Both the position numbers and the translations under genes were made by a program. 64,000 bases of DNA from the NCBI GenBank assembly GCA_963811365.1, contig CAWEQW010000009.1, forward strand, positions 310,001-374,000. Reading direction: 5' to 3'. A model generated the notes under the pieces. That model worked only from the letters and a program-made list of their open reading frames with translations. It was not told where the DNA came from and searched no databases. Within the stretch, counting starts at the first letter, position 1. Each line of letters begins with the position of its first letter. Positions 49,801 through 58,169 of this stretch are shown here, piece after piece. This DNA is from CAWEQW01 sp963811365 (lineage in GTDB: Bacteria > Actinomycetota > Actinomycetes > Propionibacteriales > Nocardioidaceae).

Positions 49801-50893
49801 GGCCGGCGAGCGGCGGGTGGTCATCCTCGACGCGCAGGGCCGCGGACGCTTCCGGCCCCTGGACACCAGGTCGCTCACGATCACGTTCGACCGAACGGTT
49901 CCGGCGTACTCGGCCGAGGCCGGCGCACTGGTGCGGCTGCCGGTCGGGGTCTCCGAGCTGAGGCTCCCGCAGGTCCCCGCGTCGCGGCGGATGAGCCGGT
50001 ACGCACCGGTGCGACTGCCCTGCGGCGCAGGGCCGACGCTGCACACCGAAACGACCACGACGCGCACTCGGGTCACCACCTCGCTCGCCGAGCTGACCGG
50101 CGGCGGACCGCTGTCGGCGCAGACCTGCCGCTCCGCCAGGGTCTCGCTGCACGCCGGACGCAACACGCTCCTCGTCTCGCCGAACCCGGTCACGGTCCCG
50201 CAGCAGCTCGTGCTGGACCGCGTCGGCAGCACCGCCGTGACGCCGCAGCCGGTCCCCGTTCGGCTCCGGAGCTGGCAGCCTGACCGGCGTGCGGTGGTCG
50301 TGCCCGCGCGAGCCGCGCCGACCCTGCTGGTGGTCGAGGAGAACCTCAACCCCGGCTGGCGGGCGACCGTGGCCGGCCGGTCGCTGACGGCGCAGCGGGT
50401 GGACGGCTGGAAGCAGGGGTTCGTCGTCCCCGCCGGCGTCGGGGGGACCGTGTCGTTGACCTACACCCCGGACCGCCCCTACCAGCTCGCGCTGCTGCTC
50501 GGCCTGGCCGCGCTCGCGGTCGTCGCTCTGGTGGCCTGGCGCAGCCGGCGGGACCGGCTGCTCGCTCCGCTGGGCACCGCGGAGGGCGCCGCGTGGGCGG
50601 ACGCGACCGCGTTCGCCGTGGCCGGTGGCCTGCTCGCCGGCTGGTTCGGCGTCGCGCTCGTCGTCGTCGCGCTGGTGGCCCGACGCGACGCGACGCTGCG
50701 TCGCGCCGGGGGCTGGGCGGCAGCGGTGCTCGCGGGGCTCGCGGGCGTCACCATGGCCCTGCTTCGGGCGCACACCTTCCATGCGGCGTCCGTCACCGCT
50801 CAGGTGCTGGCCTGCCTGGCCCTGGCTGCCGCCGTCCTGGGCACGAGCGGCCCGACGTTCTTCAGCCGCAGGAACGGCCGCTCGAGAAGGTAG
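46811..50893 (+). CDS. AftD-like alpha-(1->3)-arabinofuranosyltransferase family protein (DUF3367)
   Basis: Very large membrane protein (1360 aa). About 400 N-terminal residues form a GT-C membrane domain (FDLVVDPARFLSRAWNLWDP, NQAYGYFWPMGPFF). A long outer region follows with beta-sandwich segments that look like carbohydrate-binding modules, then two or three membrane segments at the end. The segment EENLNPGWRATVAGRSL is typical of the DUF3367/AftD family. Mycobacterial AftD adds branching arabinofuranose from decaprenyl-phosphoryl arabinose, the product of the dprE1/dprE2 genes 5 kb away. Its last 94 bases overlap the end of the opposing acyltransferase gene. Confidence 0.85.
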   Translation: MSRAPATSGLRMWGYCLLLTAAAFVQQPGRLVGDTKFDLVVDPARFLSRAWNLWDPLAAFGQVQNQAYGYFWPMGPFFVAGDLVRLPGWVVQRAWWAVLLCLAFVGVVRLAGALRIGTPGSRVLAGFGYALSAHVLTLLGPTSVEAWPTALAPWVLLPLVIGAERGSPRRAAALAALAVAMCGGVNAVAVAAVLPVGVVWLLTRERGPRRRVLLTWWPLLTVVATLWWSVPLVLLGRVSPPFLDYIENAPITTSTTSLPDVLTGTSDWVAYASPLDWVAGHLLGTTPLLLVDAAVVTGLGLLGICRRDNPHARFLLLSVVLGVVIVTFGWAGPVHGWFADGRQAALDGALAPLRNLHKFDVVLRLPLVLGLAHLVGGFAPGRARTRPAGQGAAALRAGVLLAALFSVVGVAIPVISGQLAPGAPVREVPGYWRQAADYLAAHQRDGRALELPASAFGDYLWGSPHDDVLQGLTRSPWAVRNIVPLAQPGNVRFLDAVTRATELGSPNDHLAGFLDSNGVGLLVVRNDLAPFRADSPNPVVLHQALDRSPGITRVASFGPGVGTAAKGTTRDGRRVFTDRGRSAVYPAVEIYRVGDGARAVSGWQASTVPVVSGDPGSRLGTDAYRTPAILAGDLGPGRSAGRVYLTDGLARRETAFTSVRQNQSAAMTARQPWRLHSVEHAHRLYEDQARWETTAVWQGIAGVSASSSEAWADANPPIVPASAPAAAVDGRAWTQFVSAGRHGAKGQWWQLRLRRVRAVPWVTVTMGSTPGSSRVTRLELRTDAGSVEVPAPAPRDSATFALPAGATRTLRIRAVAVAHDQPEAQFALAEARLPGVTPRRLLATPARALRGDPDEIVLTRDPQRSACAVVGATTTCDDFLRTRSEDANGLARRVTLEAPADYRVSLTARLGLGPSAARAVARGLPVSVVSSSSLSRDPRGSALATVDGDLGTTWVAGTEPDPRLLVRWRAPARVGRVQLLLGADAAASRARKVTVSAAGERRVVILDAQGRGRFRPLDTRSLTITFDRTVPAYSAEAGALVRLPVGVSELRLPQVPASRRMSRYAPVRLPCGAGPTLHTETTTTRTRVTTSLAELTGGGPLSAQTCRSARVSLHAGRNTLLVSPNPVTVPQQLVLDRVGSTAVTPQPVPVRLRSWQPDRRAVVVPARAAPTLLVVEENLNPGWRATVAGRSLTAQRVDGWKQGFVVPAGVGGTVSLTYTPDRPYQLALLLGLAALAVVALVAWRSRRDRLLAPLGTAEGAAWADATAFAVAGGLLAGWFGVALVVVALVARRDATLRRAGGWAAAVLAGLAGVTMALLRAHTFHAASVTAQVLACLALAAAVLGTSGPTFFSRRNGRSRR

Positions 50894-51999
50894 TAGCTGG
50901 TCGCGGACAGCAGCAGCGTCCCGGCGACCGTCAGCGCGAACACGACCACGAAGTGTCCGGTGAACACGCGGATGTCGAGGACCCGCATGACGGTGTCGAG
51001 CACGATCAGGTGCAGGCAGAAGATCCCGTAGGACACCTCGCCCAGCCACACCGGCACGGGGCCGCTCAGGGTACGTCGCCACCAGCCCTCCCGCTCGGGA
51101 CCGAAGACCAGCGGCAGGACGAGGAAGGCCGCGGCGACGGTGTAGAGGAAGACCTTGAAGAAGGCCTCCCAGTGGTTCGGCGGCACCAGTACCCGCGGGC
51201 CGGCCAGCGGCGTGCACGCCAGCGCGAACGCCGAGCCGCCGACCAGCCAGCTGCCGGGAAGGTCGCTGCCCCACCGGTCCAGCAGCCGCCAGGGCGAGCC
51301 CGGCGGCCGGCGAGGCGCGTGGACGCTGACGAAGGCGAAGAGGATCCCGACGCTGAACCACGGCAGGAAGCCCGGAAGCCACTGGTGGTAGTGCTGACGG
51401 GTGGCGTCGCTGACCGCGGCGACGCTGGTCTGCCAGATGAGGCCGCCCACCGTCATGGCAGCCAGGAAGACCAGCACCCTGCGCGGCGTCCAGGCCGCGC
51501 TGCGGCCCCACGGGCGGAGCATCACCCAGCACATCGCGGGCAGCAGCAGGTAGAACAGCACCTCGGTGCACAGGCTCCACATCTGGGTGAGCCCGAACGG
51601 CAGCAGGCCGTCGCCGTAGATCTGGGTCAGGGTCAGGTTGCGCAGCCAGGTGCTCGGCCCGGCTCCGGCGTTGCCCGGCAGCCAGGCAAGCGCCACGACG
51701 ACCGTCACCCAGTAGAGGGGGAGGATGCGCAGCGCCCGCTTCCACAGGAAGTGCCGGTACGACGGGTGCCCGGCTCCCGCCTCGTGCGCCCGGAAGAACG
51801 GTCGCGCCAGCAGGAAGCCCGAGAGCACGAAGAAGAGCGCGACGCCGAAGTCGAGGCGGGACAGGAAGGCGCCGTGCGCGCCGACCCCGATCTCACCGGT
51901 GTCGAACGCGGTGTGGGTGGCCACCACGGCGAGTGCGCCCACTGCGCGCACGGCGTTCAGTGCCGGGAAGGACCGGTCCTCCGTCGTCGACGCGGTCAC
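50800..51999 (-). CDS. Acyltransferase family 3 membrane protein (OafA-like)
   Basis: 399 aa with about ten hydrophobic segments. The N-terminus FPALNAVRAVGALAVVATHT carries the conserved Arg and His of acyltransferase-3 proteins, and SLCTEVLFYLLLPA holds the second family motif. These enzymes O-acylate sugars outside the membrane. The GTG at 51999 overlaps the upstream gene's stop (GTGA). The 3' end runs 94 bases into the opposing aftD-like gene. Confidence 0.85.
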   Translation of the reverse strand: MTASTTEDRSFPALNAVRAVGALAVVATHTAFDTGEIGVGAHGAFLSRLDFGVALFFVLSGFLLARPFFRAHEAGAGHPSYRHFLWKRALRILPLYWVTVVVALAWLPGNAGAGPSTWLRNLTLTQIYGDGLLPFGLTQMWSLCTEVLFYLLLPAMCWVMLRPWGRSAAWTPRRVLVFLAAMTVGGLIWQTSVAAVSDATRQHYHQWLPGFLPWFSVGILFAFVSVHAPRRPPGSPWRLLDRWGSDLPGSWLVGGSAFALACTPLAGPRVLVPPNHWEAFFKVFLYTVAAAFLVLPLVFGPEREGWWRRTLSGPVPVWLGEVSYGIFCLHLIVLDTVMRVLDIRVFTGHFVVVFALTVAGTLLLSATSYYLLERPFLRLKNVGPLVPRTAAARARQAST

Positions 52000-53837
52000 G
52001 GGGCGTTGCCCGGCGCCGGAGCCGGCGGCTCGAAGGGGACCGGCGTCCCGAGCTGGATGTCGTTGGTGCACAGTCCGACGCCCGGGGTCAGCACCTGCAG
52101 CGTGATGGACCTGAACGGGCCGTCGGCCTGGACGAACACGTTGTGCAGCCCGCGGCGGATCGGCTCGTCGAAGACGGTGCGGCCCAGCCGGATCCGGAGC
52201 GCGCCGTCGCCCGAGGCGAGGTAGCCCACCCGAGTCCACCAGCCGCCGCCGATGACCGGTCCGTCGAAGCGGATGGTGCGCGGCAGCCGGCGTACGACGT
52301 ACCCGCAGCCCGGGCGCGGGCCCGGCGCCACCGTCCGGGTGGGCGGCACGATGCCGGTGCGCAGGAAGCCCTGGTCGTCGATGACCTTCAGGTCGTCGGT
52401 CGAGCGAGCGAAGCGCAACCGGTGGCCGAACATCTTCAACAGCCGCCGCGGCTGGTTCTCGGGGTAGCCGAGCCCCCACAGCACGAACTCGGGGACCGCC
52501 ACGTCGGCGACCACCGGCGCGTGGTGGAGGGCGGCCACCTGGTGCGAGAGGTTCGTGAAGTAGGTGCGGGGCTCGTCGCCGGCCTGCCACTTCAGGGCGT
52601 ACTGCACGCTGCTGACCGTCGACAGGGCGACGACGAGCGCGACGGCCGCTCGGACGTAGCTTCGGGAGTCGAGGAAGTTGCTCGCCTCCCGCGGCTCGGC
52701 GCCGTCGGCCGCCCCGACGACCGGAAGCGTGGCGAGTGCGAGCCCCAGCGCGACGTACGCGGTGATCTCGGCCTGGTAGCGGTACTCCAGCGCGATCGAC
52801 GGCCCGACCACGAAGGCGCGGGCGGCTGCGAGCAGCACCACGTCGAGGAGCAGCACCAGCCCGGCCATCAGCCAGGCGCGGGCGGAGCCGCGTCGGGTGC
52901 GGGACACCTCCCACACCAGAGCGGCGATCGCCACCCAGGCCAGCAGCACGAGCATGTCCGGCGGGTCGGGTGTGTGGCTGAAGGAGGAGCGGTCGAACCA
53001 GTGCAGCGGGCCGCCCACGATCCCGGACCCGAAGGCGATGCCGACCAGCTTCCAGGCGATCGGCCCGAGCGGGTACTGGTTGGCGGTGTTCGGGTCGAAG
53101 TTCAGCGCCAGCCGGCTGTACACGGCGAGGTAGCCGACCACCACCGCGCTGTAGAGCAGGATCCCCGCGCGGTACAGGTGCCACAGGCTCCGCACCCGCT
53201 GGAGCCCCCAGCCGGTCGCGAAGTAGCCCAGCGCCACCACGCCGTACGCGACGAAGACGTAGAGGGTCTTCTCGAAGAAGAGCAGCCCGAACGCCGTCCA
53301 TGCCATCGCGACCGCGGCATGCCGAAGCTGGCGTGTGCGCAGGTAGCCGACGTGCGCGTGCAGCCCGTAGAACAGGGCGATCTGGAAGGGCAGCGCGTTG
53401 ATCCCGGCGGCCCACCAGAGGAACGACGGGAGACTGATGACCGAGAACAGGTAGATGGCCAGCGGCGGCAGGATGCCCATGCGCGCACCGAACATCGACA
53501 GGAGCAGGCGCAGACAGCCGACGCTCGCCACCACCTGGAGCAGGAGCAGTGTCGTGGCGGGCAGCCAGAAGGACAGCGGCGCGAGGTGTGCGAACAGGTA
53601 GCTCAGCAGGAAGCCGCCCGGCATGAGGTGCCCGGCGTACTGCTGAAGGAGGAACCCCGGGGTGAGCCGCTCGTTGAGCGACATCGACATCCAGGCGAAG
53701 TCGTCGAACTCGAACCAGGAGCCGTACACCGCCCAGGCGCGGAACAGGATCTGGACGGCGACCATGGCGGCGCCGGCCGCCAGGACCGGACGCTCGGAGA
53801 CCCACGCCTGCGCCTGTTGACGGCGCGTCCTGCTCAC
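51996..53837 (-). CDS. GT-C-like polytopic membrane protein
   Basis: 613 aa, eleven or so hydrophobic segments followed by a soluble C-terminal domain of about 170 residues. The early outer loop WFEFDDFAWMSMSLNERL has the paired acidic residues of GT-C glycosyltransferases; the rest resembles the broad group of actinobacterial mannosyl/arabinosyl-transferase-like proteins. Specific function unknown. The start at 53837 is divergent from the DUF3068 gene. It is coupled to the acyltransferase by GTGA. Confidence 0.65.
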   Translation of the reverse strand: MSRTRRQQAQAWVSERPVLAAGAAMVAVQILFRAWAVYGSWFEFDDFAWMSMSLNERLTPGFLLQQYAGHLMPGGFLLSYLFAHLAPLSFWLPATTLLLLQVVASVGCLRLLLSMFGARMGILPPLAIYLFSVISLPSFLWWAAGINALPFQIALFYGLHAHVGYLRTRQLRHAAVAMAWTAFGLLFFEKTLYVFVAYGVVALGYFATGWGLQRVRSLWHLYRAGILLYSAVVVGYLAVYSRLALNFDPNTANQYPLGPIAWKLVGIAFGSGIVGGPLHWFDRSSFSHTPDPPDMLVLLAWVAIAALVWEVSRTRRGSARAWLMAGLVLLLDVVLLAAARAFVVGPSIALEYRYQAEITAYVALGLALATLPVVGAADGAEPREASNFLDSRSYVRAAVALVVALSTVSSVQYALKWQAGDEPRTYFTNLSHQVAALHHAPVVADVAVPEFVLWGLGYPENQPRRLLKMFGHRLRFARSTDDLKVIDDQGFLRTGIVPPTRTVAPGPRPGCGYVVRRLPRTIRFDGPVIGGGWWTRVGYLASGDGALRIRLGRTVFDEPIRRGLHNVFVQADGPFRSITLQVLTPGVGLCTNDIQLGTPVPFEPPAPAPGNAP

Positions 53838-53966
53838 GCCGGGACTATGTCACAGCGCGGCAGGCCAGACGGCACAAGCGGGACATTGCGCAAAGTTGTG
53901 TGCGCGGTCACGCTACTCGCTGGTAGCGTCCAATGCACCGGGGTGAGCATCGGGAAGAGGGATCAC

Positions 53967-54962
53967 GTGGGCAGGAAAACAGGTCTCGTGCTGATCGGCG
54001 TCGGGGTGTTCCTCCTGGTGCTCGCGCTGCTGTCGAAGTTCTACGCCTACAACAGGCTCGCGGTGGCCCCGCCGGGCCAGGACACCACGACGCACTCCGC
54101 CGGCAGCAACGCCACGATCTTCGACATCGCCAGCCAGGGCGAGAAGCAGACGAACCTGATCTCGACGCAGAACGTCGTCGGCGACCCGAACGCCAGCAGC
54201 CAGGCGACGAACCAGAACGGCAAGCAGGTCGTGGTCTGGGAGACGCTCATCTTCACGAACCCTCCCGGCCAGAAGGTCAACGACAAGAACCCGCCGTTGT
54301 CCGCCACCCACGACCGGGTGGCCTTCGACGCGCACACCGGCGAGGCGATCGACTGCTGCGGGCAGTACACCTCGACCGCGGTGAACGTCGACTCCGGCGC
54401 GGAGGAACGGAACACCAAGACCGCGGTCACCGGCCTGGTCTTCAAGTTCCCGTTCGACGCCCAGAAGAAGACCTACCAGTGGTGGGACGACACCTTGAAG
54501 GCGTCGACGGACGCCGTCTACAAGGCCACCGAGTCGATCCAGGGGATGACGGTCTACCGCTACGTGCAGCGGATCAACCCGACGAAGGTCGCGACCCTCA
54601 CGGCGCCTGCGTCGTTCTTCGGCATCGACAAGTCCGGCGACGTCAAGATCGACGAGATCTACTCGAACACCCGGACGCTCTGGGTGGACCCGATCACCGG
54701 AGTGGTCATCCGCGGACAGGAGGACCAGTACACCACCGGGGAGTACCAGGGCAAGAAGGTGGCCACGCTGACCGACGCGGTGGTCGGCTACACCAACCGG
54801 ACCATCACCGACAACGTCGACACCTACAAGGCCAAGGGCCAGATGCTCCAGATCGTGCAGACCTGGCTTCCGCTCTTCGGGTCCATCCTCGGCATCCTGC
54901 TGATGATCGCCGGGATCCTCCTGGTCGTCCGAAGCGGTTCGCCGCGGCGCCGCGCGGCCTAG
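53967..54962 (+). CDS. DUF3068 (PorA-family-like) membrane-anchored protein
   Basis: 331 aa. One N-terminal hydrophobic segment (GLVLIGVGVFLLVLALLSKF) and one at the C-terminus (LFGSILGILLMIAGILLVV) bracket a soluble outer domain of about 250 residues with ESIQGMTVYRYVQRI and YSNTRTLWVDPITGVVIRG, which fit the DUF3068 family. Function is unknown; the family is common beside arabinan genes. GTG at 53967 is preferred because AGAGGG lies before it; an in-frame GTG at 53943 is possible. Confidence 0.8.
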   Translation: MGRKTGLVLIGVGVFLLVLALLSKFYAYNRLAVAPPGQDTTTHSAGSNATIFDIASQGEKQTNLISTQNVVGDPNASSQATNQNGKQVVVWETLIFTNPPGQKVNDKNPPLSATHDRVAFDAHTGEAIDCCGQYTSTAVNVDSGAEERNTKTAVTGLVFKFPFDAQKKTYQWWDDTLKASTDAVYKATESIQGMTVYRYVQRINPTKVATLTAPASFFGIDKSGDVKIDEIYSNTRTLWVDPITGVVIRGQEDQYTTGEYQGKKVATLTDAVVGYTNRTITDNVDTYKAKGQMLQIVQTWLPLFGSILGILLMIAGILLVVRSGSPRRRAA

Positions 54963-54979
54963 TCGTGCCTCGCGCGACC

Positions 54980-54985
54980 TAGCAT
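54980..54985 (+). promoter_or_regulatory. -10 box (TAGCAT) for a probably leaderless ubiA-dprE1 transcript
   Basis: TAGCAT ends seven bases before the GTG at 54993. Confidence 0.45.
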
Positions 54986-54992
54986 GGCCCGC

Positions 54993-55886
54993 GTGAGCGC
55001 ACCCGAGCTGACGACGGATCCGGGGCTGCCGCTGGCGGTGCTGCGCGCCATGCGGCCCAAGCAGTGGGTCAAGAACCTGCTGGTCGTCGCCGCCCCCCTC
55101 GCCGCCGGGGCGCTCGCCGAGCCCGATGTGCTCGCGGCCACGGCGCTGGCGGTGCTGTCGTTCTGCCTCGCCTCCGGCGCCGTCTACCTGGTCAACGACG
55201 TCGCGGACGTGGAGGCGGACCGGGCGCACCCGACGAAGCGGTTCCGCCCGATCGCGGCGGGCCACCTGGCGCCGGCGACCGCGGTCGGCATCGGAGCGGC
55301 GCTCGCGCTGGCATCGCTCGGGGTCGCTGCGCTCACCAACCTCGCCCTCGTGGCCGTCATGGTCACCTACCTGCTCCTCCAGGTGGCCTACGCCTACAGC
55401 TTCAAGCACCAGGCGGTGCTCGACATCAGCGTCGTCGCCGGCGGCTTCCTGCTGCGTGCGGTGGCCGGCGGACTGGCGTCGGGGCTGCCCATCTCGCAGT
55501 GGTTCCTGCTCGTCGCGGGCTTCGGGTCGTTGTTCATCGTCGCCGGCAAGAGGTACTCCGAGCTCCGCATGCTCGGCGCCGACAGCGGCACCCGGCGCTC
55601 GCTCGTCCTCTACACCGAGAGCTATCTGCGGTTCGTCTGGGGCATCGCCGCCGGCACCACGGTCGTGGCCTACAGCCTGTGGGCCTTCCAGCAGGCCGGC
55701 GCGCACGGGGTTGCCTGGCACGCGCTGTCCATCGCACCGTTCGTGATCGGCCTGCTCCGGTACGCCGTCGACGTCGACGCGGGCCGCGCGGGCGAGCCGG
55801 AGGACATCGTCTGGCACGACCGGGTGCTGCAGCTGGTCGGCCTGGTGTGGTTCGTGCTCGTCTGCCTGGGGGTGTGGGGTGTCTGA
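54993..55886 (+). CDS. ubiA: Decaprenyl-phosphate phosphoribosyltransferase (UbiA superfamily)
   Basis: Membrane prenyltransferase of 297 aa that joins phosphoribosyl pyrophosphate to decaprenyl phosphate, the first committed step to decaprenyl-phosphoryl arabinose. The metal-binding motif NDVADVEADR and the RPKQWVKNLLV N-terminus match the Rv3806c group, as does FIVAGKRYSELR. Eight or nine hydrophobic segments are present. The next two genes encode the epimerase that finishes the pathway. Its stop overlaps the dprE1 GTG by eight bases. Confidence 0.9.
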   Translation: MSAPELTTDPGLPLAVLRAMRPKQWVKNLLVVAAPLAAGALAEPDVLAATALAVLSFCLASGAVYLVNDVADVEADRAHPTKRFRPIAAGHLAPATAVGIGAALALASLGVAALTNLALVAVMVTYLLLQVAYAYSFKHQAVLDISVVAGGFLLRAVAGGLASGLPISQWFLLVAGFGSLFIVAGKRYSELRMLGADSGTRRSLVLYTESYLRFVWGIAAGTTVVAYSLWAFQQAGAHGVAWHALSIAPFVIGLLRYAVDVDAGRAGEPEDIVWHDRVLQLVGLVWFVLVCLGVWGV

Positions 55887-57249
55887 GACCGTGCTGCTGA
55901 CCGGCTGGGGTCGTACGGCGCCGACGATGGCGCGCGTGCATGCGGTCGCCCAGGATGTGGCGCGGGCGGGGGACGCTGCGGAGGCTGTCGCCGAGCTCGT
56001 CGGCGGGGCCGGGGACCGCGGCGTGCTGGCCCGCGGCCTGGGGCGCTCCTACGGGGACGCCGCGCAGAACGCCGGGGGCGCGGTGGTGCTCCAGCCTGCG
56101 GAGGGTCGGCTCGACGTGGACGTCGAACGCGCCGAGGTCGAGGTCGGCGCCGGGGTCAGCCTGGACCGGCTGATCCGCGAGCTGCTGCCGCACGGTCTGT
56201 TCGTGCCGGTGACGCCCGGTACACGGTTCGTCACCGTGGGCGGCGCGATCGCCTGCGACATCCACGGCAAGAACCACCACGTCGACGGGACCTTCGGCCG
56301 GCACGTCATCTGGCTCGACCTCGTGGACGCCGAGGGCCGGCGTCGCCGGCTCGCGCCGGAGGAGTCCCCGGACCTGTTCTGGGCCACCGTCGGGGGCATG
56401 GGGCTGACCGGGGTGGTGGTGGCCGCGCGGCTGCGGCTGCGCCGGGTGGAGACGTCGGTGATCCGGGTCGACACCGACCGGGCCGCGAACCTCGGCGAGC
56501 TGCTCACGCTGATGCGCCAGGGCGACGCCGGCTACACCTACTCGGTGGCCTGGATCGACCTGCTCTCCCGCGGCCGGTCGCTGGGCCGGTCCGTGCTCAC
56601 CCGCGGAGAGCATGCCACCACCGCGCAGCTGCCGGCAGGACGTCGCGCCGACCCGCTCGCGTTCGACGCCCGCCAGCGGCTCTCCGTGCCGCCGTGGGTC
56701 CCGGGCGGGCTGGTCAACAAGTGGTCGGTGCGGGCGTTCAACGAGATGTGGTTCCGCAAGGCGCCGCGCCGCCGCCGCGGTCAGCTCGAGAGCCTCGGCG
56801 GGTTCTTCCACCCCCTCGACGGGGTGGGGGAGTGGAACCGGCTCTACGGCCGGCGCGGGCTGACCCAGTACCAGTTCGTCGTACCCCTGGACCAGGAGGA
56901 CGCGCTCGCCGAGGCGGTCGACCGGATCGCCGCGGCCGGCCAGGCGTCCTTCCTCGCGGTCCTCAAGCGGTTCGGCCCGGCCAACCCCGCCCCGCTCTCC
57001 TTCCCGGACGAGGGCTGGACCCTCGCCCTGGACCTGCCGGCGGACCCCCGGCTGGCGCCGCTGTTCAACGGTCTCGACGAGCTGGTCGTCGCGGCGGGCG
57101 GCCGCGTCTACCTGGCCAAGGACGCCCGGCTCTCCCGCGAGACCCTGCACCGGATGTACCCCCGGCTGCCGCAGTTCGAGGCGGTGCGCGACGAGGTGGA
57201 CCCGCAGCGGGTGTTCCGCTCCGACCTCGCGCGGCGCCTCGGCCTGTGA
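55879..57249 (+). CDS. dprE1: DprE1, decaprenylphospho-beta-D-ribofuranose 2-oxidase
   Basis: FAD enzyme of 456 aa, first half of the epimerase that turns decaprenyl-phosphoryl ribose into arabinose. ARGLGRSYGDAAQNAGG and GTRFVTVGGAIACDIHGKNHH form the FAD site; Lys414 (LAKDARL) matches catalytic Lys418 of M. tuberculosis. The position of M. tuberculosis Cys387, the residue attacked by benzothiazinones, is Ala383 here (GWTLALDLP). The start overlaps ubiA. DprE2 follows after 43 bases. Confidence 0.92.
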   Translation: MSETVLLTGWGRTAPTMARVHAVAQDVARAGDAAEAVAELVGGAGDRGVLARGLGRSYGDAAQNAGGAVVLQPAEGRLDVDVERAEVEVGAGVSLDRLIRELLPHGLFVPVTPGTRFVTVGGAIACDIHGKNHHVDGTFGRHVIWLDLVDAEGRRRRLAPEESPDLFWATVGGMGLTGVVVAARLRLRRVETSVIRVDTDRAANLGELLTLMRQGDAGYTYSVAWIDLLSRGRSLGRSVLTRGEHATTAQLPAGRRADPLAFDARQRLSVPPWVPGGLVNKWSVRAFNEMWFRKAPRRRRGQLESLGGFFHPLDGVGEWNRLYGRRGLTQYQFVVPLDQEDALAEAVDRIAAAGQASFLAVLKRFGPANPAPLSFPDEGWTLALDLPADPRLAPLFNGLDELVVAAGGRVYLAKDARLSRETLHRMYPRLPQFEAVRDEVDPQRVFRSDLARRLGL

Positions 57250-57292
57250 CCGGACGCCGCCCGACCAGCCCGACCCGACTTCTGGAGGACCT

Positions 57293-58048
57293 GTGCTCGA
57301 CGCCCTCGGCGTGCCCCAGTCGCTGTTGCTGCTCGGCGGCACCAGCGACATCGCCCTCGCCACCGCCGAGGAGTACGCGCGTCGCGGCAGCCCGCGGGTG
57401 CTGCTCGCCGCGCGGCCGACGCCCCGGCGCGACGCGGCGGTGGCCCGGCTGGAGGGCGCCGGCCTGGTCGTGGAGGCGTTCGACTTCGACGGCCGGGACA
57501 CCGCCTCGCACCGCGCCGTCGTCGACCGTGCGGCCGTCGGAGGTGACCTGGACGTCGCGGTCGTCGCCTTCGGTGTGCTCGGCGACGAGGAGCGTGCGTG
57601 GCAGGACCACGAGGCCGCGGTCGAGCACGCCGAGGTCAACTACGTCGGGGCGGTCAGCGTGGGAGTGCTGCTCGCCGAGCGGATGCGCCGGCAGGGGCAC
57701 GGCGCCATCGTCGCGCTCTCCTCGGTGGCCGGTGAGCGGGTCCGGCGCTCGAACTTCGTGTACGGCTCCACCAAGGCCGGCATGGACGGCTTCTACCTCG
57801 GCCTCGGCGAGGCTCTGCGCGAGCACGGCGTGACGGTGCTGGTGGTGCGTCCGGGCTTCGTCCGGACGACGATGACCGAGGGACGTGAGCCTGCGCCGCT
57901 GTCGGTGGATGCCGAGCAGGTGGCGCGTGCGGTCGTCGACGGGGTGGCGGCTCGCCGGGAGCTGGTGTGGGTGCCGGCGCCGCTGCGCGCGGTCATGTCC
58001 GGGCTGCGGCACGTCCCGCGACCGCTGTTCCGGCGGCTTCCGCTCTGA
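57293..58048 (+). CDS. dprE2: DprE2, decaprenylphospho-2-keto-erythro-pentofuranose reductase
   Basis: Short-chain dehydrogenase (251 aa) that reduces the DprE1 product to decaprenyl-phosphoryl arabinose. LLLLGGTSDIALATAEEYARR is the nucleotide loop, and FVYGSTKAGMDGF contains the catalytic Tyr and Lys. VVRPGFVRTTMT and the basic C-terminus match the family. GTG at 57293 lies behind GGAGG. Confidence 0.92.
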   Translation: MLDALGVPQSLLLLGGTSDIALATAEEYARRGSPRVLLAARPTPRRDAAVARLEGAGLVVEAFDFDGRDTASHRAVVDRAAVGGDLDVAVVAFGVLGDEERAWQDHEAAVEHAEVNYVGAVSVGVLLAERMRRQGHGAIVALSSVAGERVRRSNFVYGSTKAGMDGFYLGLGEALREHGVTVLVVRPGFVRTTMTEGREPAPLSVDAEQVARAVVDGVAARRELVWVPAPLRAVMSGLRHVPRPLFRRLPL

Positions 58049-58104
58049 GCGGGCCCACCCCGCCTCGCGTCCACCTCCCGGGCTTCCCACGGGCAGCCAG
58101 CGCT

Positions 58105-58128
58105 TCCCACGAGCTGTGTGTCGTGGGA
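58105..58128. terminator. Hairpin after dprE2
   Basis: TCCCACGA and TCGTGGGA pair perfectly (8 bp) around an eight-base loop in the 121-base gap between the convergent dprE2 and methyltransferase genes. Confidence 0.55.
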
Positions 58129-58169
58129 CGCGCCGGTGCGTCGCGGGGAGCTGTGACGGGTGGTGCGGA

